Source: Acidobacteriaceae bacterium (GTDB taxonomy: Bacteria; Acidobacteriota; Terriglobia; Terriglobales; Acidobacteriaceae). Taken from it: a DNA stretch of 64,000 nt. Position numbers and translations under genes: made by a program. The notes beneath the pieces were generated by a model. The model was not told the origin of the DNA. It saw only the letters and a program-made list of their open reading frames with translations, and did no database searches. The stretch spans positions 164,388 through 228,387 of the forward strand of contig PMHV01000013.1 of the NCBI GenBank assembly GCA_003156805.1, given 5' to 3'. Numbering within the stretch: position 1 is the first letter of the stretch; each line of letters opens with the position of its first letter. Below are positions 8,351-15,795 of the stretch, in pieces.

Positions 8351-9029
8351 GTCTGATCTTTGATTGCGCATCCTCAGTGGGCTTAGCCACCGGCCGGGGT
8401 TTTCGCCTCTTGGTAACTGAGCGCGGCGATGCCCCGAGCTCGGCGGCCTCGTCCTCGTAAAAGTAGAACAAGTCCTCGTCGCTGGGGATGTCCGGCTGCC
8501 CGTTACGCTCGGCTTGGATGCGCTGCATTTCGGAGATGAGCCAAACGAAGTCATCGTAATAACTTAAGTCCTCCAGCTGTTCGTACTCGATCAGCCTTCT
8601 CGCGTCGTAGTAAAGGGGGGTAGCCCAGTAGGCAAACGAGTGCCACACATCATAAACATCAAGGTGCTTCCGCCTGACGAGCAAGCCGATGTGCTCAAAG
8701 AAATTTAGGAGCACGTAGGCTTCAGAGGGCGGATCGTCCACGTCAATCGCGCTCAAACGACCGCCCTGGATACGGGACTTCGCTAGTGCTTTCCGGAACT
8801 TGAGGAAGTGCTCGGACTCGAAATAAAACACCTGCTTCTCTAGACTGTCTACGCGAGCGACATCACGTTGTGTCGCAAGTTGCTTCCAGGCAAATGCGAT
8901 CGCGCCCAGACCAGTCAATACCAGCGCGACAGACGAAAGAGCGACTACTGCTTCCCAGCTAAAACCAAAGGAATGCGCAGGCGCCACGACGACGCTATCT
9001 GGAATGACGAAGTGGGTCAACCAAACCAT
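8340..9029 (-). CDS. Single-pass membrane protein of unknown function (DUF4760-like, tentative)
   Basis: A 229-residue protein. One clear transmembrane helix lies at about residues 28-50 (AVVALSSVALVLTGLGAIAF), followed by a cytosolic helical domain rich in aromatic and acidic residues (FYFESEHFLKFRKALAKS, LLNFFEHIGLLVRRK). That layout resembles small DUF4760-type proteins, but no catalytic motif is visible. The C-terminus is encoded by REP-A copy 5, which gives the final LSS and stop codon, so the original C-terminus may have been altered. It lies 17 nt downstream of dnaK on the same strand and could be read from the dnaK transcript. Confidence 0.6.
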   Translation of the reverse strand: MVWLTHFVIPDSVVVAPAHSFGFSWEAVVALSSVALVLTGLGAIAFAWKQLATQRDVARVDSLEKQVFYFESEHFLKFRKALAKSRIQGGRLSAIDVDDPPSEAYVLLNFFEHIGLLVRRKHLDVYDVWHSFAYWATPLYYDARRLIEYEQLEDLSYYDDFVWLISEMQRIQAERNGQPDIPSDEDLFYFYEDEAAELGASPRSVTKRRKPRPVAKPTEDAQSKIRLSS

Positions 9030-9046
9030 TCTGCGCCCCTTCAGAG

Positions 9047-11002
9047 TTACTTCTTCTCCTCTACATCCACATACTCAGCGTCGATCACGCCTTCATCTTT
9101 CTTCTGACCGCTGCCGTTCGTGCCCGCCGCTGCGCCCGCCCCGTCCGTCGGATCGCCGCCGCCCGGCCCCGCGCCAGCACCCGGTCCGCCAGCCTTCGCT
9201 CCCGCTGCCTTGTACATTTCCTCGGCCAGCTTATGTGAAGCTTTGGTAAGGTTCTCGCGAGCTTTATCCATCTGCGTTTTATCGTTCGACTCCAGCGCCT
9301 TCTTGGCGTCGGCCACGGCGTTCTCTACGTCTCCTCGCTCCGAGCCTGAGATCTTGTCGCCATTCTCGCGCAGCATCTTCTCCACTCCATACAACATGCT
9401 GTCGAGTTGGTTCCGCGTCTCGATCTCGTCTCGCTTGGCCTTGTCTTCAGCCGAGTGCGCGGTGGCTTCCTTGGCCATGTTCTCCACTTCTTCCTTCGAC
9501 AGTCCCGAAGACGATGTAATCGTAATCTTCTGGTCCTTCTGCGTGGCCGTATCTTTCGCAGTCACGTTCAGGATGCCGTTGGCGTCAATGTCGAACGTCA
9601 CTTCAATCTGCGGCACGCCCCGCGGAGCCGGCGGTATCCCGGTCAAGTGGAACTTGCCCAAAGTCCGGTTCTGCGCCGACATAGGCCGCTCACCCTGCAG
9701 CACGTGCACTTCAACCGACGTCTGACTGTCGGCCGCCGTCGAAAACGTCTCCGTCTTCTTCGTCGGAATAGTCGTGTTGCGCGGAATCATCGGCGTAGCC
9801 ACGCCGCCCAGCGTTTCAATCGCCAGCGTCAGCGGAGTCACATCCAGCAGCAGCAGGTCTTTCACTTCGCCGCCCAGCACGCCGCCCTGAATCGCCGCTC
9901 CCACCGCCACAACTTCATCCGGGTTCACACCCTTGTGGCCTTCCTTGCCAAACAGTTCTTTCACCAGCGCCTGAATGCGCGGCATGCGCGTCTGTCCGCC
10001 CACCAGCACCACTTCGTTGATCTTGCTCGCGTCGATGCCGGCATCTTTCATGCACTGCTTGCACGGTCCCGCCGAGCGCTGAATGATGTCTTCCACCATC
10101 GATTCCAGCTTCGCCCGCGTCAGCTTCTTCACCAAATGCTTCGGACCGCCGGCATCCGCCGTAATAAACGGCAGGTTGATCTCAGTCTCCATCGTGGTCG
10201 AAAGCTCGATCTTCGCCCGCTCGGCCGCATCGCGCAGTCGCTGCAGCGCCATCTCGTTGCCCTTGCCGCGCAGGTCGAGCCCTTCGTCTTTCTTGAATTC
10301 GTCAATCAACCAGTCCACCAGCCGCTGGTCGAGATTGTCGCCGCCCAGGTGCGTGTCGCCGTTGGTGGCCTTCACTTCAATCACGCCCTCGCCCACTTCC
10401 AGAATCGAAATGTCGAAAGTTCCGCCGCCGAAGTCGTACACCGCAATCGTCTCGTCTTTGCTCTTGTCGAGACCGTAGGCCAGCGCCGCCGCCGTCGGCT
10501 CATTGATAATGCGCTTCACTTCCAGCCCGGCAATCTGCCCGGCATCTTTCGTGGCCTGCCGCTGCGCGTCGTTAAAGTAAGCCGGCACGGTGATCACCGC
10601 CTCGGTCACTTTCTCGCCGAGATAGTCCTCCGCCGCCTTCTTCAGCTTCTGCAAAATCAGCGCCGAAATCTGCGGAGGCGTGTATTCCTTGCCCTGCGCC
10701 AGCACCGCCACATGGTCGCCCGACTGCACCACTTTATAGGGCACCATCTTGATCTCTTCGGCGACTTCGTTGTAGCGCCGCCCCATAAAGCGCTTGATCG
10801 AATAAACCGTGTTCTCTGGATTGGTGATCGCCTGCCGCTTCGCCACCTGCCCCACCAACCGCTCTCCAGTCTTGGTAAACCCAACCACGGACGGAGTAGT
10901 CCGCCCTCCTTCTTCATTGGCAATCACTTTAGGCTCGCCGCCCTCCATCACGGCCACGCAAGAATTGGTAGTCCCAAGGTCAATTCCGATAATCTTTGCC
11001 AT
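9047..11002 (-). CDS. dnaK: Chaperone protein DnaK (Hsp70)
   Basis: A 651-residue Hsp70. The ATPase domain opens [16 protein letters not shown] and contains YDFGGGTFD and [11 protein letters not shown]; the substrate-binding domain contains [14 protein letters not shown]. The lid ends in a Gly/Ala-rich linker and an acidic [11 protein letters not shown] tail, as in other bacteria. The ATG at 11002 follows AGGAGA with good spacing and gives the canonical MAKIIG start; seven more residues are open upstream but unlikely. A sigma-70 promoter matches at 11032-11060. grpE is not in the window, and dnaJ is 1.4 kb downstream. Confidence 0.98.
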   Translation of the reverse strand: MAKIIGIDLGTTNSCVAVMEGGEPKVIANEEGGRTTPSVVGFTKTGERLVGQVAKRQAITNPENTVYSIKRFMGRRYNEVAEEIKMVPYKVVQSGDHVAVLAQGKEYTPPQISALILQKLKKAAEDYLGEKVTEAVITVPAYFNDAQRQATKDAGQIAGLEVKRIINEPTAAALAYGLDKSKDETIAVYDFGGGTFDISILEVGEGVIEVKATNGDTHLGGDNLDQRLVDWLIDEFKKDEGLDLRGKGNEMALQRLRDAAERAKIELSTTMETEINLPFITADAGGPKHLVKKLTRAKLESMVEDIIQRSAGPCKQCMKDAGIDASKINEVVLVGGQTRMPRIQALVKELFGKEGHKGVNPDEVVAVGAAIQGGVLGGEVKDLLLLDVTPLTLAIETLGGVATPMIPRNTTIPTKKTETFSTAADSQTSVEVHVLQGERPMSAQNRTLGKFHLTGIPPAPRGVPQIEVTFDIDANGILNVTAKDTATQKDQKITITSSSGLSKEEVENMAKEATAHSAEDKAKRDEIETRNQLDSMLYGVEKMLRENGDKISGSERGDVENAVADAKKALESNDKTQMDKARENLTKASHKLAEEMYKAAGAKAGGPGAGAGPGGGDPTDGAGAAAGTNGSGQKKDEGVIDAEYVDVEEKK

Positions 11003-11026
11003 ACCAGTCTCCTCTTGATGCAAATA

Positions 11027-11060
11027 AGTGCTTTATAATCAGTGCATTTATGATTGCCAA
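11027..11060 (-). promoter_or_regulatory. dnaK promoter with overlapping direct repeats
   Basis: Reading the minus strand, TTGGCA (11060-11055) and TATAAA (11037-11032) are separated by exactly 17 nt, giving a leader of about 20 nt before dnaK. On the plus strand AGTGC followed by an A/T-rich TTTAT block occurs twice, 14 nt apart (from 11027 and from 11041), covering the -10 and spacer. This is a possible operator. It does not match the HAIR (CTTGAGT-N7-ACTCAAG) or CIRCE consensus. Confidence 0.75.
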
Positions 11061-11165
11061 CAACCCCATGCTAAGACCTGAGTGGGATGTTGTCAAGGTT
11101 TAGATGCGGTGTTACAGTGTCGGGATGCAGCGGTTCCTAATCGGGGAAAGGTGGGAAGCTGGGCC

Positions 11166-12341
11166 ATGGAAGAGGGGGAAGAGGAGTTGGCCAATAAAGA
11201 GTCGACTCGGCGCGAGGAACTTGAGGCTGCACACGACTACCGGAGACAGCTCCAAGAACGATCGGCAGAGGGGTACGAAGTAGCTGGCAAAGAAGCGCGC
11301 TTGCGCTGGGTCGACGACCACCGCGAGTTGCTGGCAGACATTGCTACTACGAGCTGGGGTCCTGAGCCCACCGGCCTAGGGTTCGCCGAGTTTAAGAAGG
11401 AACTCGATGGCACTCCCCTGTTCACTCCGCACGACGATCCGCTGACTCAGTCCCTCATAGCCATGCTGTGTGAAGAAGTGGAGAACGCGTGCCGAGACCT
11501 CGGGATACCGCTGCGGAGCGGAATAGCATCCGGGAGCACGCCCGCCCTCCAGATAAACGCCGAGCGATACTCAGTTCCTCTGACCGAGGCGAGCGTTTTG
11601 TCTTTGAGCTCCGGGTTCATTACATTCTGTAGCCACGTCAGCAAGGTATTTTCGTTGAGCGTGCTGCATGAGGCGGACGACCACGAAATTAGAGTCTCCT
11701 GTAACCCCAAGCTGGTTATTGCCAAGATCGGTGCAAGCGAAGATCTCAAGGGTTATTGGACAAGGCTATTCGGAGCGTACGCATTCGGATCGGGCCCGCT
11801 TGAGTTTGAACACCGACTTGTTTCCTACCCGGCGTCCGTCACTAGGATACGGCTACTTCAATCGATGGAGCGTTTTTCAGTAGCTCACGAGTACGCGCAC
11901 CATATTGCCGATCACGGGAGGAGAGAAATCATCGGAGCTGGCAAAGACCCCGAGGCAATAGGCGAAGAGTTCGAAGCCGATTTGTTTGCTTTGAGCCTCG
12001 ACCGCTACATCGGTACGTGGTCAAATCCCTTCTCAGCGTCGGGTGCCGCGGCTGTGCTGCCCCTAAAGTGCCTGGAGTGCGTCAATCGTGTCCGAAGAGT
12101 TTTCCTCACCGGAGACGATGTTGCCCCGCCGCGGACTACTCACCCAGAAACGGAAGATCGAATCGCCGCTTTCGACGGATCGGACGAGTTGGCCCCAGAC
12201 CATGCCAAGCGGAGTTTCAAGGCTATGAGAGAGGATTTTTCCGTCATCGTTGACGAGGTTTACAAAAGGGTCAGGCCTATTTATGTCGAGATGCATAAGC
12301 AAGGACTTCGACCGCTGGACTCAACAGAATGGCTCCCATAG
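11166..12341 (+). CDS. HExxH metallopeptidase-like protein (ImmA/IrrE-type, tentative)
   Basis: About 391 residues from the ATG at 11166. The central motif SVAHEYAHHIADHG has the HExxH zinc site, and EEFEADLFALSLDRYI 25-30 residues later supplies the third, Glu-type ligand with a following Asp, as in gluzincin proteases. The N-terminal 100 residues are charged and probably helical. ImmA/IrrE proteases cleave phage or stress repressors, and such a role would fit the toxin-antitoxin island that follows; that is inference, because no cognate XRE repressor is adjacent. An in-frame ATG at 11082 would add 28 residues without a better Shine-Dalgarno. Composition is somewhat lower in GC than neighbours. 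Confidence 0.65.
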   Translation: MEEGEEELANKESTRREELEAAHDYRRQLQERSAEGYEVAGKEARLRWVDDHRELLADIATTSWGPEPTGLGFAEFKKELDGTPLFTPHDDPLTQSLIAMLCEEVENACRDLGIPLRSGIASGSTPALQINAERYSVPLTEASVLSLSSGFITFCSHVSKVFSLSVLHEADDHEIRVSCNPKLVIAKIGASEDLKGYWTRLFGAYAFGSGPLEFEHRLVSYPASVTRIRLLQSMERFSVAHEYAHHIADHGRREIIGAGKDPEAIGEEFEADLFALSLDRYIGTWSNPFSASGAAAVLPLKCLECVNRVRRVFLTGDDVAPPRTTHPETEDRIAAFDGSDELAPDHAKRSFKAMREDFSVIVDEVYKRVRPIYVEMHKQGLRPLDSTEWLP

Positions 12342-12394
12342 GGAATCTTAGTAGTCGTAGAAAAACTTGGGTCGACGGGACGTTCCCTAGTTTT

Positions 12395-12453
12395 GGGGCC
12401 GGGTGCCCCACTTCTCGCTTCTTTTCGCGAGAAGTGGGAATCCACGGCCCCAT
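12395..12453. repeat. Palindromic repeat D, copy 1
   Basis: A 12-bp perfect stem CCCACTTCTCGC / GCGAGAAGTGGG (12407-12418 / 12427-12438) is nested in an outer GGGGCCG / CGGCCCC stem. The right side continues as TCCACGGCCCCATCCCT, closely matching 15294-15311. It lies between the protease gene and the first antitoxin; there is no T-run, so it reads as a repeat rather than a terminator. Confidence 0.7.
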
Positions 12454-12508
12454 CCCTCTGGGGTACCTGCTTGCATGACAGGGAAAACCGCGCTAGGGTT
12501 GTAGGCAT

Positions 12509-12721
12509 ATGAGCGATTTGCGAAGCCAGATCAACAGCCTCTCCGCCGCGGAGAAGGCAGAACTGCTTGATACGCTTTGGGAAAGCCTGGAAGCGGACTC
12601 CGCATCACTGACCGATGCGCAACGGGCGGAGCTTGACTACCGCATCGCTCGGCACGCGCAGAAACCCTCCGATGTCATTCCGTGGCAGCAAGTCAGGGCG
12701 GGCCTGTTTAAGAAACCGTGA
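12509..12721 (+). CDS. Addiction-module antitoxin (unstable-antitoxin / TIGR02574 type)
   Basis: A 70-residue acidic, helical protein typical of antitoxins that sit upstream of ParE/RelE toxins: LSAAEKAELLDTLWESLEA, then LTDAQRAELDYRIARH, and a C-terminal IPWQQVRAGLFKK that likely docks on the toxin. The stop codon overlaps the toxin GTG start by 4 nt, so translation is coupled. It would neutralise the adjacent toxin. Confidence 0.88.
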   Translation: MSDLRSQINSLSAAEKAELLDTLWESLEADSASLTDAQRAELDYRIARHAQKPSDVIPWQQVRAGLFKKP

Positions 12722-13011
12722 CACCCCCGGTCGTCTGGACCCCAGAGGCGAATGAGGATTTGCTGGAAGCGCGGGCGTGGTACGACAACATCCGTCCCGA
12801 GCTGGGGGAGCGTTTCGCCTTGGCCCTCGAAGCCACGGTTGAGGCAATCGCGGAACATCCATCGCAATTCCCTGTCGTCTATCGGAACCGTCGCCGCGCC
12901 GGTGTGCGGCGCTTTCCGTATGGCGTATTCTTCGAGTTTCAAGAGCATCGGATTGTGGTAATCGCGTGCTTCCACGGCAGGCGCAATCCGCGACGCTGGC
13001 AATCGAGGTAA
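12718..13011 (+). CDS. RelE/ParE-superfamily toxin
   Basis: A 97-residue basic protein with the compact ParE fold: VVWTPEANEDLLEARAWYD (strand 1 and helix 1), FPVVYRNRRRAGVRRFPYGVFFEF (central strands), and the C-terminal strand IVVIACFHGRRNPRRW. The GTG start at 12718 overlaps the antitoxin stop (GTGA). Close relatives are mRNA interferases or gyrase poisons; which applies cannot be read here. Full length and apparently intact. Confidence 0.88.
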   Translation: MTPPVVWTPEANEDLLEARAWYDNIRPELGERFALALEATVEAIAEHPSQFPVVYRNRRRAGVRRFPYGVFFEFQEHRIVVIACFHGRRNPRRWQSR

Positions 13012-13093
13012 GCGGTGGGAGGCCTGAATCCCTCTGGGGATTTTATTGATTCACCCCACTCTTTCCCGTACCCTTAAACCCAAGGAGCCAACC

Positions 13094-13351
13094 ATGACCA
13101 TCGAAATTCGCGACGCATCCCTGGAGGCCAGAATCCGAAAGCAACTCCAAGCCACCGGCTCCACCAGCGTCGAAGAAGTACTGCTCCGCCTGCTGGACAC
13201 GCAGGAAGAACAGGACCGCTGGCTTTTAGAGAACCGGCAGGAGATCAATGCCAAGATTCGCCGCGGCATCGCTCAACTCGACCGCGGAGAGGGGATTCCA
13301 GAAGACCAGCTCGACGACTACCTGGCGAAACTGAAAGCCCAGCCGAAATAA
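13094..13351 (+). CDS. Antitoxin of second ParE-type module
   Basis: An 85-residue protein starting MTIEIRDASLEARIRKQLQ at 13094 after a strong AAGGAG. The N-terminus looks like a ribbon-helix-helix (ParD-like) DNA-binding segment; the C-terminus QLDRGEGIPEDQLDDYLAKL is the usual toxin-wrapping tail. The leader plus the first 11 codons are nearly copied at 14059-14105. The stop overlaps the toxin reading frame in the sequence AAATAA. Confidence 0.82.
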   Translation: MTIEIRDASLEARIRKQLQATGSTSVEEVLLRLLDTQEEQDRWLLENRQEINAKIRRGIAQLDRGEGIPEDQLDDYLAKLKAQPK

Positions 13352-13656
13352 AAAGGCGTTACGTTCTCGCGCCGGAAGCCGCCCTCGATCTCGTCCAAGG
13401 CTGGCGTCACCTCAAGAAAGAAAGCAGCGTGAAGATCGCAGATCGTGTTGAAGCGGCCATTCGCGACCAGATCGTTTCCCTAGCCAAAAGACCAGGTGTC
13501 GGTCACGGGCGCAAGGATCTCACGGACGAAGCGGTGAAGTTCTTCCCAGTCTATTCTTATCTCGTCGTCTACCGGCCCGACACGAGGCCTCTGCACGTAG
13601 TCGCCATCCTCCAAGGCCGACGGGATGTGCAACAGGTCCTGAAAGATCGCTCGTAA
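13348..13656 (+). CDS. RelE/ParE-type toxin lacking a standard start codon
   Basis: The reading frame begins at an ATA overlapping the antitoxin stop and encodes about 102 residues: KRRYVLAPEAALDLVQGWRH and then helix 1, with a C-terminal LVVYRPDTRPLHVVAILQGRR that matches ParE strands. The only in-frame standard start is GTG at 13429, which would delete the first strand and helix of the fold, so the frame upstream must be part of the gene. A single G-to-A change from the usual ATGA overlap to ATAA would explain the missing start. It is therefore either a weakly translated or a disabled toxin. Confidence 0.7.
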   Translation: MKRRYVLAPEAALDLVQGWRHLKKESSVKIADRVEAAIRDQIVSLAKRPGVGHGRKDLTDEAVKFFPVYSYLVVYRPDTRPLHVVAILQGRRDVQQVLKDRS

Positions 13657-13692
13657 AGGCGTTCCCCATACGTCGCGCTTCCCACAATCCGC

Positions 13693-13721
13693 TTGACATG
13701 TACGGTATAACCGTACATCAT
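13693..13721 (+). promoter_or_regulatory. Promoter with a palindromic operator upstream of the HigA-like gene
   Basis: TTGACA (13693-13698) and CATCAT (13716-13721) are 17 nt apart. Filling the spacer is a perfect inverted repeat with 9-bp arms ATGTACGGT / ACCGTACAT and a 3-nt centre (13698-13718). A repressor bound there would block RNA polymerase, the usual autoregulation of HigA/XRE antitoxins. Confidence 0.8.
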
Positions 13722-13745
13722 AAATGCCTAACCGTCGAGGCCAAA

Positions 13746-14033
13746 ATGCCCATGAAGAACCCGCCCCATCCGGGCGACCTGATAAGAACCGAAGTCATTG
13801 AGGCTCTCGGCCTCACCGTGTCGAAGGCGGCGGAGATTTTGCAGGTGCGCCGCGCCACGCTCTCCGACCTTCTGCACGGCAAGGCTGCGCTGACGCCGGA
13901 GATGGCCCTGCGCATCGAAAAGGCCTTCGGCCCCGACATGGATCACCTTCTCCGCATGCAGCTCGCCTATGACGTGGCGAAAACGCGAGAGCATGCACGG
14001 AGCCTCGCGATCAAGCGATATGCTCCAGCCTGA
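13746..14033 (+). CDS. higA: HigA-family antitoxin / XRE regulator
   Basis: A 95-residue protein with the HigA signature: PPHPGDLIRTEVIEALGLTV, then the HTH (SKAAEILQVRRATLSDLLHG with KAALTPEMALRIEKAF), ending in a basic tail. The ATG at 13746 follows CGAGG; an ATG at 13698 lies inside the operator palindrome and is rejected. HigA normally follows a higB toxin in the same operon, but here the gene directly follows its own promoter and no HigB-like frame is seen on either side. It may be an orphan antitoxin or a regulator of the neighbouring modules. Confidence 0.85.
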   Translation: MPMKNPPHPGDLIRTEVIEALGLTVSKAAEILQVRRATLSDLLHGKAALTPEMALRIEKAFGPDMDHLLRMQLAYDVAKTREHARSLAIKRYAPA

Positions 14034-14058
14034 ACAGCAAGTCTGCATCCCCTCAAGT

Positions 14059-14105
14059 CAAAGGAGCGAACCATGACCATCGAAATCCGCGACGCATCAT
14101 TGGAG
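14059..14105 (+). repeat. Copied antitoxin leader and first codons
   Basis: The 46-47 nt block AAAGGAGCGAACC, ATG and the codons for TIEIRDASLE repeats 13081-13126 with about five mismatches. It includes the Shine-Dalgarno and the first 11 codons, so the next gene begins with a borrowed 5' end. Confidence 0.85.
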
Positions 14106-14273
14106 CGCTCCCGGTTCGCATTAACCAGCGACGCCGCCGCGCACGATGCCTGGTTCCGCGCCAAGGTGCAGGAAGCCCTGAGCGATCCCCGCCCCGCCAT
14201 CCCGCACAAAAAGGTTGAAGCGCACTTCGCAAAAAGGAGAGCCGCCGCGCAGCGCAAGATTAAAGAGCAATAG
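14073..14273 (+). CDS. Chimeric antitoxin-like protein
   Basis: A 66-residue protein. Residues 1-11 (MTIEIRDASLE) are the same as the antitoxin at 13094; from about residue 17 it switches to DAAAHDAWFRAKVQEALSD with PRPAIPHKKVEAHFAKRR, the pattern of RelB/DinJ-type antitoxins. The DNA block behind the shared N-terminus is itself a repeat, so the gene looks like a recombinant of one antitoxin 5' end and another body. No toxin gene follows; the next 399 nt hold none. Whether it is expressed is unknown, but the borrowed AAGGAG is intact. Confidence 0.7.
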   Translation: MTIEIRDASLERSRFALTSDAAAHDAWFRAKVQEALSDPRPAIPHKKVEAHFAKRRAAAQRKIKEQ

Positions 14274-14395
14274 TGGGATTTTGCACACCAACAATCCAAA
14301 GCGTGTGACGTCCAACCTTGTCATCCACAGCCCCAACAGCCGATGATGGTCGCGGAGGCAGTTGTACGAAGCTAGTTTTCGAGCGTTTCAGCGCG

Positions 14396-14514
14396 ATCTA
14401 AGTCGTTAGCAATCAAGATTTTGCCCGCAACTTATTGACGCCAAGGGATTATTTCGCAATTTCCCGCTAACCCAATGATTCCAATATACCGGGGGGATAC
14501 GGGGTACCCCCCAG
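14396..14514. repeat. Intergenic repeat C, copy 1
   Basis: Lies in the 399-nt gene-free interval 14274-14672. It carries ATCTAAGT (14396) and a 26-nt block from AATTTCCCGC to GATTCCA (14458-14483) that matches 22 of 26 positions of 44078-44103, and ends in a G/C-run hairpin around GGGGTACCCC. No coding potential. The rest of the interval shows nothing I recognise. Confidence 0.65.
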
Positions 14515-14672
14515 TAACGAAAAAGATGAGCGATTTCCCCGAAGCAGGAAGAAATATCTTCGCCGGTACTTATCGCGCTTCTGCGGCAATGCCCGTTCAC
14601 CAATAGCCGGCGACCTGAAGCGGGTGCCTCAGCGTTCGCCGGCTGGGCGAGATGCGCGCAATGAATCGGAAC

Positions 14673-15113
14673 CTACTTTGCAGGGATCAGATCAAACTTG
14701 CCAGACGATTCTTCATAGAACAGCGCGCCCTCTTTCGCATCGCCGCCGCTCCAGTGCTTGTGTCCTCCCGGAACGCGCAGGAAATCGCCAGGGCCTACGC
14801 GCTTCTCGCCCGCGTCGTCCTTGTACAGATAAGCCCCCTTTATCCCGACGATCCACACGTCATTCGTATGTGTGTGCATGCCGTTGTCCTGCCCGGGATC
14901 GAATTTGGTAAAGGTAGCGTGCGCTCCTTTATTTGCATCGCCCCAGATGGCGGCCGAGGACACTCCTCCGGTGCCCATCGCTGTGAAATTCGCCCCTTCG
15001 GCGGAAACAAAGATGACTTTCTTGGCTTGCTCTTTCTGTCCCTGCACACGCCCGACAGACCAAGCGGCCATAAGCGCCGCCGCCACTCCAACCAACAATA
15101 ATGACCTCTTCAT
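14673..15113 (-). CDS. Secreted cupin-domain protein (second copy)
   Basis: A 146-residue exported protein. The signal peptide MKRSLLLVGVAAALMAAWSV is followed by a single cupin barrel with HTHTNDVWIVG (first His motif) and PGDFLRVPGGHKHWSGG (second motif with His). The ATG at 15113 is preceded by AGGAGG. The motifs differ from the cupin at 5902, so it is a relative rather than a recent duplicate. It is flanked by repeat families C and D and is the only metabolic-type gene in the island. Confidence 0.85.
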   Translation of the reverse strand: MKRSLLLVGVAAALMAAWSVGRVQGQKEQAKKVIFVSAEGANFTAMGTGGVSSAAIWGDANKGAHATFTKFDPGQDNGMHTHTNDVWIVGIKGAYLYKDDAGEKRVGPGDFLRVPGGHKHWSGGDAKEGALFYEESSGKFDLIPAK

Positions 15114-15277
15114 CTCATCCTCCTTTTCGGATTGTCCTTCTCGATTCAAACCTAAAGCGGACGCATTCTACACTGGTCAGCCGGACAAGCACCACCGGCA
15201 GGTGGGGATCTCGGCGTACGGCCCAGCTTTTCGTCCGACTCCGCAGAAAAGAGTGTCGGCCGCGCCATGCTTCACGC

Positions 15278-15400
15278 TTAGCGAAAGGTGGGGTTCCACG
15301 GGTCCATCCCTGTAGCGATTTGCGATTCCGCAACCTGCTGCCCCGTTGTTGCGCCAACACACGCTCTCTCGTACCCTTGAAGCCAAGGAACAAATGATGA
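15278..15400 (+). repeat. Repeat D copy 2 plus a third, decayed antitoxin leader
   Basis: The segment GCGAAAGGTGGGG, TTCCACGGGTCC and ATCCCTGTAG (15281-15314) parallels 12427-12460. About 50 nt later, CGTACCCTTGAAGCCAAGGA (15370-15389) parallels the leader CGTACCCTTAAACCCAAGGA at 13067-13086. After it comes ATGATG and only nine codons before TAG, so the antitoxin frame it once led has been lost or replaced. The interval 15114-15433 otherwise holds no gene. Confidence 0.65.
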
Positions 15401-15433
15401 ACTGGAAACAGACCTCGAGATAGGAGCAACGCA

Positions 15434-15748
15434 ATGGCTCGAATGATAGTGATCTACAAGACTCCGAAAGATGCAGCCGCGTTTGATAAACATTATTTCG
15501 AAACGCACGTTCCAATCGCAAAGAAAATCCCAGGGCTAAGAAAGTACGAGGTCAGCCAAGGGCCCATCGCGACGCCGTCCGGTGCATCCGGCGTTCACCT
15601 GGTCGCGATGCTGCACTTCGATGATATGGCGGCGATCCAAAAGGCTTTCGCGAGTGCGGAGGGGCAAGCCGCCGCAGCCGACGTGCGAATCTTCGCGCCA
15701 AACGACGGCGACGTCCAAATGTTTCTGTTCGATAGCCGCGAAGTCTGA
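15434..15748 (+). CDS. EthD-family dimeric ferredoxin-like protein
   Basis: A 104-residue protein. The signature IVIYKTPKDAAAFDKHYFETHVPIAKKIPGL is the EthD/ABM-like pattern, with the conserved YFETHVPIA His. EthD proteins are small alpha+beta barrel dimers of uncertain function, first seen in ether-degradation clusters. The ATG follows TAGGAGC. It is the last gene of the accessory island and is convergent with the kinase gene. Confidence 0.85.
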   Translation: MARMIVIYKTPKDAAAFDKHYFETHVPIAKKIPGLRKYEVSQGPIATPSGASGVHLVAMLHFDDMAAIQKAFASAEGQAAAADVRIFAPNDGDVQMFLFDSREV

Positions 15749-15795
15749 CCCAGCACGCCTCAGCTAACCGACAAAAAATCTGAGAACTGAGACTG

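Noticed and set aside
9407-11038. Open plus-strand frame of 543 codons opposite dnaK
   Set aside because: Antisense shadow of dnaK produced by high GC; composition dominated by Arg, His and Leu, and no recognisable domain.
13698-13745. Upstream ATG for the HigA-like gene
   Set aside because: It lies inside the operator palindrome and the promoter; the added residues are not HigA-like.
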